Positions 25,033-32,748 of a stretch of DNA of 64,000 bases are shown here, one piece after another. The position numbers were made by a program, and so were the translations under genes. The notes beneath the pieces were generated by a model. It saw only the letters and a list, made by a program, of their open reading frames with translations. It had not been told where the DNA came from and made no database searches. Source of the DNA: Treponema_I sp045599005 (GTDB lineage Bacteria > Spirochaetota > Spirochaetia > Treponematales > Treponemataceae); NCBI GenBank assembly GCA_045599005.1, contig JAZRVF010000022.1, forward strand, positions 1-64,000. Reading direction: 5' to 3'. Each line of letters opens with the position of its first letter. Position 1 is the first letter of the stretch.

Positions 25033-25524
25033 TCAGAACCTGTATTGCAGCGACTGATTTACGGAAAGATTGAAACTGGGCGTGTTTGGAAATAAAAGGG
25101 TGTATCCTGCTTTCCAGACCCATGAGAAATGATCGTAAAAAACCATCTCAAAGCCCATTCCGATTCCTGTAATGACCTGGAAAGGAACGGAAGTCAGACC
25201 AAGGTCGGCATAAAGGAAAAGACCTGTGGAAAAATCGTTTCCATTTATAGCTGAATTGCAGAAACGGGATTTTGAGATCTGATACTGGAATGAAGAAAGA
25301 AATGTGGCCTGGGTATCAAGGTAAAAGGTGAATCCGAAGTCCCCGATCCACTGCTGAAAATTCAGTCCTAAGAAAAAATCATCAGACCATGACTGGGAAT
25401 TGAATCCCACGGCTTTTGGGAAAAGTTCCATTGCAGTTTTGGGAGATTCTTGAGCAATGGAGAACGAACATGTGAAAGCAAAAACTAAAATTGCAAGAAC
25501 TGAAACAAACTTCCTGGAAAACAT
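25033..25524 (-). CDS. small outer-membrane beta-barrel-like protein, paralogue 1
   Basis: First gene of the four-gene array on the minus strand, 163 residues. It has a signal peptide (RKFVSVLAILVFAFTCSFSIAQ), then AVGFNSQSW, LNFQQWIGDFGFTFYLD, LFLYADLGL, GMGFEMVFYDHFSWVWKAGYTLLFP and the end SLQYRF. No clear Shine-Dalgarno precedes the ATG. The gap to the next paralogue is 74 nt, so the four may be one transcript or have internal promoters. No function can be assigned. Confidence 0.74.
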   Translation of the reverse strand: MFSRKFVSVLAILVFAFTCSFSIAQESPKTAMELFPKAVGFNSQSWSDDFFLGLNFQQWIGDFGFTFYLDTQATFLSSFQYQISKSRFCNSAINGNDFSTGLFLYADLGLTSVPFQVITGIGMGFEMVFYDHFSWVWKAGYTLLFPNTPSFNLSVNQSLQYRF

Positions 25525-25547
25525 TTCTATCTGATGTCAATTGTTAA

Positions 25548-25589
25548 AGATGTAACCGCAGATACATGAAAGCGTCCGCGGTTACATCT
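25548..25589. repeat. 12-bp perfect inverted repeat downstream of tkt
   Basis: AGATGTAACCGC (25548-25559) and GCGGTTACATCT (25578-25589) form a perfect stem with an 18-nt loop, 17 nt after the tkt stop on the tkt strand. The bases TTTAA follow. It is probably the tkt terminator, though the U-run is short. Confidence 0.6.
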
Positions 25590-25606
25590 GTTCAGGCTGG
25601 AAAAAA

Positions 25607-27577
25607 TCAGCCGTTGATTACTTTTGCAAGATTTGCAGCTGTGAAGCCCATTGCTTCGGCAACTTTTGCATAGGGTCCGGATTCACCGAAACGGTCAATG
25701 CAGAACAGGCAGTCTTCACCTGTTACAAAGCCTTCCCATCCCAGTTTTGTTCCGGCTTCTGTAGCAACAACGCGCTTTGCACCGCCGATCAACGCATCAC
25801 GTGCGGCTTTGGGCTGTGCGGCAAAAAGTTCGCGGTTCATTACTGAGACAACACGTACTTTTTTGCCTTCGCAGAGTTTTGCGGCTTCAAGTGCCAGTGA
25901 GACTTCGGAACCTGCTGCAAGAACTGTCACATCAGGAGCATCACCACCTTTCTGTGCAATGTATGCACCGCCGCGGACTGTGTTTTTCCAGTCTGCATCG
26001 TCTTTGTGGTAAACTGTCAGCTTCTGGCGTGTGAATGCCATACATACAGGTCTGTCTGTAACTTCCATGGCCATTTTCCATGCTTCAACAGCTTCTTCAG
26101 CATCACCCGGGCGAAGGACGCATACATTGGGCATTGCGCGGAGAGCTGATACAGTTTCGATAGGCTCGTGTGTGGGGCCGTCCTCACCGACGTAGATTGA
26201 ATCGTGTGTCAGTATGTAGATGACAGGCATCTTCATCAGTGCGGAAAGGCGGAGTGCAGGACGCAGGTAATCAGCGAATACCATGAAGGTTGCGCAGAAG
26301 GGGCGGAGACCACCATGGAGCGCCATACCGTTACAGATACATGCCATTGCGAATTCGCGGATTCCGAAACGTACATAGCGTCCGGCACGGTTTGCAGGTG
26401 AGTAGTCTGTTACATCGCTACTCATCTTTGTAACGTTGGGACCCTGCAGGTCAGCGGAACCACCGACCAGATTTGAGAACATTGCGGACATTGCCTTGAG
26501 GCTTTCACCGGAAGCATTGCGTGTTGCAAGACCGTCGCCTTCTTTGTATGAAGGAAGTTCAGCAGTGCCGGTGGCTTTGTTGCTGTACCATGCGTCCCAC
26601 TGTGCTTTCTTCTCAGGATTTTCTTTTGCCCATGCGTCAAAAGTTGCCTGCCAGTCAGCCTGTGCCTTTGCAAAGTCAGCAGCTTTTGCGGCAAAGTATT
26701 CTGTTGCCTCGGGAGCGATATAGAATTCTGCACCCTCAGGGATTCCAAGGTTTTTCTTTGCTTCTGCAACACCGTCAACACCGATGGGAGCTCCGTGTGC
26801 TTTTGCAGTACCTTCTACGGAAGGAGCACCTTTACCGATGCTTGAGCGCAGGATAATCAGTGAAGGACGTTCATCTTTCTTTGCCTGTGCAACCAGAGAA
26901 GCGATTTCTTCCATGTTGTACATTGATCCGCGCAGAACCTGCCAGCCGTATGACTCGTAACGTTTCTCAACATCCTCTGTAAATGCGATGTCTGTTGAAC
27001 CGTCGATTGTGATGTGATTCTCATCATAGAAAACAATCAGTTTGCCCAGTTTGTTTGTTCCTGCAAAACTTGATGCCTCTGATGAAACACCTTCCATAAG
27101 ACAGCCCTCACCGACAAGAGCGTATGTGTAATGGTCAACAATTGTGTGTTTTTCTGTGTTGAACTGTGCAGCCATCATTGATTCTGCAAGTGCCATACCT
27201 ACAGCCATTGAGACACCCTGTCCCAGAGGACCAGTTGTTGCCTCAACACCGGGTGTCACGCCTGCTTCAGGGTGACCGGGACAGATTGAACCGATCTGAC
27301 GGAATGTTTTGATGTCATCAAGCGGGATTGCATAACCGCTAAGATGCAGAATTGAGTACAGAAGCATTGATCCGTGTCCTGCTGACAGAACGAAACGGTC
27401 ACGGTTTTTCCATGCAGGATCTTTAGGATTGTGCTGCATGATCTCGCCGTAAAGTACGGCAGCAAGTTCGGCACATCCAAGAGGCAGACCCGGGTGTCCT
27501 GAGTTTGCTTTCTGGATTGCGTCCATAGAAAGGCTGCGGACAGAAAGCGCAACCTTGTCCAAAGCTTGTGTGTTCAT
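25607..27577 (-). CDS. tkt: transketolase
   Basis: The ATG at 27577 (MNTQALDKVALSVRSLSMD) is preceded by AAGGGGA and is preferred over an in-frame ATG at 27679. The 656 residues show the thiamine-diphosphate signatures: NSGHPGLPLGCAELA, LSAGHGSMLLYS, GEGCLMEGVSSEAS with the metal-binding residues, YDENHITIDGST, and HDSIYVGEDGPTHEPIE. Transketolase swaps two-carbon units between pentose and hexose phosphates, linking pentose use to glycolysis in sugar-fermenting spirochaetes. It appears to stand alone. Confidence 0.96.
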   Translation of the reverse strand: MNTQALDKVALSVRSLSMDAIQKANSGHPGLPLGCAELAAVLYGEIMQHNPKDPAWKNRDRFVLSAGHGSMLLYSILHLSGYAIPLDDIKTFRQIGSICPGHPEAGVTPGVEATTGPLGQGVSMAVGMALAESMMAAQFNTEKHTIVDHYTYALVGEGCLMEGVSSEASSFAGTNKLGKLIVFYDENHITIDGSTDIAFTEDVEKRYESYGWQVLRGSMYNMEEIASLVAQAKKDERPSLIILRSSIGKGAPSVEGTAKAHGAPIGVDGVAEAKKNLGIPEGAEFYIAPEATEYFAAKAADFAKAQADWQATFDAWAKENPEKKAQWDAWYSNKATGTAELPSYKEGDGLATRNASGESLKAMSAMFSNLVGGSADLQGPNVTKMSSDVTDYSPANRAGRYVRFGIREFAMACICNGMALHGGLRPFCATFMVFADYLRPALRLSALMKMPVIYILTHDSIYVGEDGPTHEPIETVSALRAMPNVCVLRPGDAEEAVEAWKMAMEVTDRPVCMAFTRQKLTVYHKDDADWKNTVRGGAYIAQKGGDAPDVTVLAAGSEVSLALEAAKLCEGKKVRVVSVMNRELFAAQPKAARDALIGGAKRVVATEAGTKLGWEGFVTGEDCLFCIDRFGESGPYAKVAEAMGFTAANLAKVING

Positions 27578-27598
27578 TTTTATTCCCCTTAAAAACAC

Positions 27599-27699
27599 CG
27601 CGTTAGCGGCGAGCCAAGGATGGCGAGAATCCAAGTCTGTGGATGCGACGCAGGAACAAACTTGAATGATAAAAATCACACGGAAGTAATTTTTATCAT
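27599..27699. repeat. intergenic inverted repeats upstream of tkt
   Basis: The 141-bp gap between the PTS gene and tkt holds a small CCGC-gtta-GCGG hairpin (27599-27610). It also holds a perfect 11-bp inverted repeat, ATGATAAAAAT with ATTTTTATCAT (27666-27676 and 27689-27699). The second lies 20 nt after the end of the PTS IIA gene and could act as its transcript end or as an operator for tkt. The stretch between them has GGCGAG repeated. Confidence 0.5.
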
Positions 27700-27718
27700 G
27701 CCTCCCTTATCTGGATTG

Positions 27719-28189
27719 TTATTTTTCTTCCGCAAAAAATCCGCTGATTTTTTCAAGCAGTTCTGATTTCTGCGGCACACTTTGCATAAGTGATTTGAAC
27801 TCTTTTTTCTGAAACAGAAAGGCCAGGTTTGACAGTGCATCCATGTGGCTGCCGCTGTTTGCTGAAAGCAGAAGAAACAGCACTGAAACAGGTCTCATGT
27901 CCGGTGAATTCATTGCAAGCGGTTCTTTCAACCAAGCAACTATGATGCGCTCATCCTCCGAATTTTTCAATAAGGAATATCTCGGATGTGGAATCGCGAA
28001 CCCGTTGCCGACTGCGGTACTGATCAGCTGTTCGCGCTGTTTCAGTTCGCTGAGGAGAGTCTCCCTGGTGATGTTTTCCGGAAGTGTGATCCTGGCGGTA
28101 AGATCCTCAAAAGCTTCCATAATTGTTGAACCCTGTACATCAAAAACAAGTTCACCTCTTTCAATCAGTTCAGATACTTTATTTTTCAT
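27719..28189 (-). CDS. PTS fructose-type IIA protein (PtsN-like)
   Basis: The 156 residues form one PTS EIIA type-2 domain. The phosphorylated His is H68 in GNGFAIPHPR, followed by the usual SEDERIIVAWLKEPL and VSVLFLLLSANSGSHMDALSNLA segments. No IIB or IIC domain is fused or adjacent, as in regulatory PtsN-type proteins, but it may also serve a sugar permease encoded elsewhere. AAAGGA precedes the ATG. It lies 90 nt after an unrecognised gene on the same strand. Confidence 0.9.
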   Translation of the reverse strand: MKNKVSELIERGELVFDVQGSTIMEAFEDLTARITLPENITRETLLSELKQREQLISTAVGNGFAIPHPRYSLLKNSEDERIIVAWLKEPLAMNSPDMRPVSVLFLLLSANSGSHMDALSNLAFLFQKKEFKSLMQSVPQKSELLEKISGFFAEEK

Positions 28190-28279
28190 CTTTTTTTCCT
28201 TTTCTGTTCAAATCCTGTTTTCAATCTGGATTATTCACGTCTGATCAATCAGATTCAGTCAATATTAAAACAATAACAC

Positions 28280-29761
28280 TCATACTATATTAAAACGCCC
28301 TTTTTTCGCTTTTTCAATGGCAGCGGCAATCGGCGCACGGATTTCTACATAACTGTAATACATTCCTTCGATGGAAAGCCTTATTGATTCTATGTCCCGG
28401 TTGGGAAGATCTTCGTTTTCAAGCATTTCCATTATGCGGAGAAGATGCGTAAAAAGCTGTGCAAGAATAATCAGCTCGGATTGGGGCATGTTTTTGGTTG
28501 TGATTCCGTAAAGCCGGAGATCCCACATCAGTTTGACGATTTCCACATAAAGCTCAAGTGCTTTGTGACGTATCGGAGCGATTTCGTAATCTGCGAATTT
28601 GTTGTAATTTTCCTTGATTTTGCGGAACTGCTCGATAATGTCATCAGGAACTCTCATAAGTTTGGAAATATCAGTGCTGATTTCGAAAATTTCTTTGAAG
28701 CGGTTTTCAAAAAGGTGTTCAAAATCCTCGTGGCCCTGTGCAATTTCATCCAGAACCATGCATTTGAAAACTTGCGGGGAAAATTCCTGGCCCAAAGTTG
28801 AAAAAACTGAACCGTCAATGTGCTCAGGACATGATTCAGGATTGTTCAGTTCCAGCCCCTGAACAAGAGGTATCTCTTCGTTCTTTTTCCAGATGCGTGT
28901 TTCCACACCGAATTCCACAATGCCGATTTTGTCAGATTCCTCAAGGAATTCTTCGACAGAGCCGCAGCCGACTGTGCTCAGGTGCGGCATGTCGGTCATA
29001 AAAACGTACATCAGCTGTTCGTCAATGCTGCTGGAGGCACCGCTGAATTCAAAAGTCTTCAGGAACGAAGTTTCCAGTGCCTTGTACCACTGTGCCCGTT
29101 CAGTCTCTGCCTTTGTCTGGACAAAGGGATTCGGTTTGTTTTCACAGACCGGAATCATGTCGATGATTGATTCGCCCCAGTTCTGTACATGAAGCAGAAG
29201 CCGGTCACCATGAATAAAATGGTTTTCCCTGTAGAGGGACTCCATGTCAAAGCAGGTAAGTTTTACATGATGTGGAAGCTCAAAATCACAGTTTGAGAAA
29301 TCAATTCCTTTATTCGCGGGATCAAAGGCAACAATCTGCGATGCATATTCTGATCCGTAAAGTGTGTAGTGTCTGAGTATTTCATGTACAGGAAGTTCTT
29401 TTACAGTTGTATTCACGAGGTCTCCGTAATAAAACAGCGTGATCTCGTGGGGAAGTGTTTCCGGATCAAGAAAGGGTACCGCACGGCTTCCCATTATCAG
29501 TATGTTGTTGTCAATCTCGAACTGTGTCGGCTTGATGCTGAAAAGAACACCTGTGAAAAATCCTGCACGGGAAAGATACTGGGTCTTTGAAATTGCAAAT
29601 GCAAGGGGATGTGATTCCAGAATCTGTTTTGCCATTTTCTGTGTGATTTTTTTGTTGCCCATCCACTGGATCTGCTGTGCGAATTCTTTGGCTGTAAAGG
29701 GTTTTGTCATCTCACAAAGCAGATAATGTGCACAGAGTTCAATTTTGTCGCTTTCACTCAT
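28280..29761 (-). CDS. unrecognised 493-aa protein
   Basis: I do not recognise a family. The protein starts MSESDKIELCAHYLLCEMTKPFTAKEFAQQIQWMGNK in two parts, an N-terminus that could be a winged-helix-like fold. A middle with beta-rich stretches (ETLPHEITLFYYGDLV, LTCFDMESLYRENHFIHGDRLLL) follows, and the last 150 residues are a helical region ending in AIEKAKKGRFNIV. No signal peptide or membrane segment is visible. Length, codon use and clean boundaries mark it as a real gene. A promoter whose -10 box ends 8 nt before the ATG is visible and no Shine-Dalgarno. It may be transcribed with the PTS IIA gene downstream. Confidence 0.78.
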   Translation of the reverse strand: MSESDKIELCAHYLLCEMTKPFTAKEFAQQIQWMGNKKITQKMAKQILESHPLAFAISKTQYLSRAGFFTGVLFSIKPTQFEIDNNILIMGSRAVPFLDPETLPHEITLFYYGDLVNTTVKELPVHEILRHYTLYGSEYASQIVAFDPANKGIDFSNCDFELPHHVKLTCFDMESLYRENHFIHGDRLLLHVQNWGESIIDMIPVCENKPNPFVQTKAETERAQWYKALETSFLKTFEFSGASSSIDEQLMYVFMTDMPHLSTVGCGSVEEFLEESDKIGIVEFGVETRIWKKNEEIPLVQGLELNNPESCPEHIDGSVFSTLGQEFSPQVFKCMVLDEIAQGHEDFEHLFENRFKEIFEISTDISKLMRVPDDIIEQFRKIKENYNKFADYEIAPIRHKALELYVEIVKLMWDLRLYGITTKNMPQSELIILAQLFTHLLRIMEMLENEDLPNRDIESIRLSIEGMYYSYVEIRAPIAAAIEKAKKGRFNIV

Positions 29762-29799
29762 ACAGAATTAATATATCACAAAATGGAACAAATTAACAA
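29762..29799 (-). promoter_or_regulatory. promoter of the 493-aa protein gene, predicted leaderless
   Basis: On the minus strand TTGTTA (29794-29799), 18 nt, TATATT (29770-29775), then 8 nt to the ATG. There is no Shine-Dalgarno in between. Confidence 0.55.
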
Positions 29800-29842
29800 C
29801 TTTCGGCATCATCTGCCATGAACTGTCCGGGCGGTTTATAGA

Positions 29843-29882
29843 TGAAAAAACGCCGGCGGATTCTTCTGAAATTCGTCGGCGG
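29843..29882 (-). terminator. terminator downstream of beta-mannosidase
   Basis: On the minus strand the stem CGTCGGCG/CGCCGGCG (plus positions 29874-29881 and 29851-29858, one G-T pair) encloses 15 nt and is followed by six T. This is a standard rho-independent terminator for the gene at 30003-32576. Confidence 0.75.
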
Positions 29883-29929
29883 GCTATTAAAAACTCAATT
29901 GTAAAAAAATCAGGTCATAGAAATGTCCG

Positions 29930-29994
29930 CCCACGCAGAAAAAGTGTGAAACTTTGAAAACTTATTTTTCTCCGGTTTCCAGTTTCTGCGTGGG
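29930..29994. repeat. 12-bp perfect inverted repeat after the beta-mannosidase stop
   Basis: CCCACGCAGAAA (29930-29941) and TTTCTGCGTGGG (29983-29994) are perfect complements separated by 41 nt. The stem extends by three more bases past one mismatch. It starts 8 nt after the stop codon of the beta-mannosidase gene, ahead of the terminator, and may protect the mRNA 3' end. Confidence 0.6.
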
Positions 29995-30002
29995 AGGATG
30001 GA

Positions 30003-32576
30003 TCAGTAAATGTCGCGGAGACTGGTTACTGAAAGCGCTTTTTTCAGCTGGTTCAGGCTCGGTTTTCTGTAGGTTCTGGATCCTGCGGAAAGAGGCTGTG
30101 CCTTGAAGTACACTGTTGCCGGTGCGTCAGGCATGACTGTGATCATGTTGTCGCTGAAGAGCCCGTGAAGGGAGCCAGCGTCCAGTGCAACGTAGAAAGC
30201 CGGTTTTTCTGCTGTAACAGTGATTTTATAGCCGTCCTCAGCTTCCTCAACTGTCCATGCCAGCCCAGGTTTTTTCAGTTCGCATTTTTTCTGCGGACAG
30301 AGGAACGCAGTCTGAGTTCCGTAGGAGACGCCGGTTTCCGCATTGACAAGAGTGCCCAGTGCGAAACATCTGTCCGCATCAAAGCCCAGGTCTGCAATGT
30401 CCAGTTCCAGTGCAGTCACGGCGCTGTCTTTTCCGCAGGATACTTCCGCAGTTTTTTCAGCGATTCTGCTGCCGTCAAAGTCGAAGAAAGAAACTTTTAC
30501 AAGTGCTTTCATGTCTTTAGTGCTGTCATTGAGTACGTTGGCAAAAAGCGTGCCGTCTTTTCTGTACAGAGCCAGTGTTACCGGAGCAAAGAAGCGGCAG
30601 GCAGCGTAATGGAGCATTTTCCATTTGCCGGAATACTCGATGGAAGACCATGAGGCAATCGGCCAGACGTCGTTGAGCTGCCAGATGATGGAACCCATGC
30701 AGAGCGGGCGGAGACTGCGCCAGTAGGTGACAGCTGTCTGGATGGCAAGCGCCTGCTGGACCTGGCTCAGGTATGTCATGCCGGCAAAAGTTGTCGGTAC
30801 ACGGAAATAGCGTGAGAAGTTTGCAAAAATGATCTCGTTTCCACCCGGTGAACGCTGGTGGAATTCCATGACCGGAGCAGTGATGTTCAGCTGGTCTTTC
30901 TCTGCAAAACTCAGTGTTTCGGAGATTGAAGGCAGAGACTGATAGCCGAATTCTGAGACAAAGCGCGGTCTGATTGTGTGGTACGCCTCAAAAGGTTTCT
31001 TTTCGTGCCAGACAGACCAGTAGTGCATGTCTCCGCGGCCGTCTGAGTGCCAGTTGTCGGAATAATCCTCCGGACCGGCACAGGGTGAACTGGGCCACCA
31101 TATCCGTGAAGGGTCGTTTTTCTTGATTTCGTCTCCGACCACGCCTTCGTTCAGGCGGTCATAGGCCACAAGGTAAGGATAGGGGTTTGCCCGTGTCTCC
31201 GGGTACCAGGTGAGTGCACCCAGATCCTCGTTGTTGCCGCACCAGAGCGCAATGGAGGCATGGTGGCTGAGACGGCGGATCTGGTGGCGGATCTCAAGGC
31301 GGACGTTGTCAAGAAACTCCTGGTTGGCCGGATACATTGAGCAGGCGAACATCATGTCGTGCCAGATCAGGATACCTTTGCGGTCACATAGTTCGTAGAA
31401 AATGTCCTTTTCGTACATGCCGCCGCCCCAGATGCGGATGCAGTTCTGGTTTGCCCGCACCAGTGAATCAAGAAGGTATTCGTATTTTTCGTCTGTCTGG
31501 CGGCTGGGAAGTGCGTCGCAGGGAATCCAGTTTGAACCTTTTGCGAAAACCGGACGGCCGTTGACCGAGAAGTAAAGGCATTTTCCGGCTTCGTCAGGCT
31601 CGGAGACTGTCTTGAGGTCGCGGAACGCAAGGTGCTGGGTTTTTGTCTCTTTGCCGGCTTTTACAGTAAAGTTATAAAGGTAATTTTCTGCAAGGGAAAC
31701 ATTTTGTCCTTCGGCAATCAGGCCATCGTCCTCTGGACGGCATCCGGAGGGATACCACAGCTGGGGATTTCTTACTGTCAGCTGATAGTGGATTATGTTT
31801 TCCCCTGTGCTGAGACGTACAGGAGTTCCTGTGATAACCGGCTCAAAAGTGCCGCTGTGATCCCGTTCGTCTGCTGCTACCGCAATGGAGACCGGAATGG
31901 AACAGTCTTTGACGGCATCAATGTAGATGGTTGCGTCAACAAGCCAGTCACCGTCGCCGCAGGGAGTTGTGACAGTCTGCACATAATTGATGAATCCTGT
32001 CTCAGTCTGTTCAAGCTGCAGACTGTTGTAGACACCCATCGCCATGATGCATGGTCCCCAGTCCCATCCTGAGTGACACTGGGTTTTGCGGACCAGGTTT
32101 CTGTTGGGACTTGTTACATCGTATTCGGAGCAGGGTACAGGGAAAGGAAGTTTCTCAGCTGCTTCCAGTGCATATTTTTCTGAAGGTTCAAAGCGCAGTG
32201 TGATTGTGTTGAGCCCTTCCACAAGAAATCCGCTCACATTGAAGCGCCACAGTCTGAAAAAGTTGCTGCAGAAGCCGACTTCCATTCCGTTTACAAAAAC
32301 GCGCACATAAGTGTCGGCTCCGTCCAGAGTGATGAACTGCTGGCCTTTAAGGAATTTTCTGGTGACGCGCACTGTTTTTGTACATTCCCACGTGGCGCGG
32401 CCGACCCACTGGATATCCAGTTCGTTCTTGCCGTAGTAAGGATCAGGAATCACTTTCTGTGTAAAAAGCGCCGAGTGAATGTCTCCGGGAAAATTCACTG
32501 TAAGATTTCTGCTGATATCGGTTGAGCTGTCTGTCTGTGAAAGCTGCCATTTGCCATGAAGTGAAATGGGGTTCAT
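30003..32576 (-). CDS. beta-mannosidase, glycoside hydrolase family 2
   Basis: The 857-residue protein opens with the GH2 sugar-binding jelly roll (LHGKWQLSQT, VNFPGDIHSALF, WECTKTV). It continues with an immunoglobulin-like domain and the TIM-barrel catalytic domain. The acid/base Glu is in ALWCGNNEDLG near residue 450 and the nucleophile Glu in FVSEFGYQSLPS. Size and the N-terminal PGDIHSAL signature favour beta-mannosidase over beta-galactosidase. No signal peptide is present, so it acts in the cytoplasm on imported oligosaccharides such as manno-oligomers or N-glycan cores. TAGGAG precedes the ATG. It is transcribed alone with a terminator downstream. Confidence 0.93.
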   Translation of the reverse strand: MNPISLHGKWQLSQTDSSTDISRNLTVNFPGDIHSALFTQKVIPDPYYGKNELDIQWVGRATWECTKTVRVTRKFLKGQQFITLDGADTYVRVFVNGMEVGFCSNFFRLWRFNVSGFLVEGLNTITLRFEPSEKYALEAAEKLPFPVPCSEYDVTSPNRNLVRKTQCHSGWDWGPCIMAMGVYNSLQLEQTETGFINYVQTVTTPCGDGDWLVDATIYIDAVKDCSIPVSIAVAADERDHSGTFEPVITGTPVRLSTGENIIHYQLTVRNPQLWYPSGCRPEDDGLIAEGQNVSLAENYLYNFTVKAGKETKTQHLAFRDLKTVSEPDEAGKCLYFSVNGRPVFAKGSNWIPCDALPSRQTDEKYEYLLDSLVRANQNCIRIWGGGMYEKDIFYELCDRKGILIWHDMMFACSMYPANQEFLDNVRLEIRHQIRRLSHHASIALWCGNNEDLGALTWYPETRANPYPYLVAYDRLNEGVVGDEIKKNDPSRIWWPSSPCAGPEDYSDNWHSDGRGDMHYWSVWHEKKPFEAYHTIRPRFVSEFGYQSLPSISETLSFAEKDQLNITAPVMEFHQRSPGGNEIIFANFSRYFRVPTTFAGMTYLSQVQQALAIQTAVTYWRSLRPLCMGSIIWQLNDVWPIASWSSIEYSGKWKMLHYAACRFFAPVTLALYRKDGTLFANVLNDSTKDMKALVKVSFFDFDGSRIAEKTAEVSCGKDSAVTALELDIADLGFDADRCFALGTLVNAETGVSYGTQTAFLCPQKKCELKKPGLAWTVEEAEDGYKITVTAEKPAFYVALDAGSLHGLFSDNMITVMPDAPATVYFKAQPLSAGSRTYRKPSLNQLKKALSVTSLRDIY

Positions 32577-32685
32577 TAAATCTCCTATGACCAGTCGGAG
32601 TGAATACTGGTCTGCCTAATAGGTATAGGGAAAATTCCGTAAAAACGCAAGTGCAGTGCAAGGAGAAAAGCATGAAACCACTTGT

Positions 32686-32714
32686 TTGACAATGATATTC
32701 ATGTAAACTAAACT
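32686..32714 (+). promoter_or_regulatory. promoter of the SUMF1/InlB-repeat protein gene
   Basis: TTGACA (32686-32691), 17 nt, TAAACT (32709-32714). The leader is about 30 nt with a GGGG-containing Shine-Dalgarno before the ATG at 32749. Confidence 0.55.
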
Positions 32715-32748
32715 GAGAAAACACGAAGCAAAAATCAGGGGCATAATA

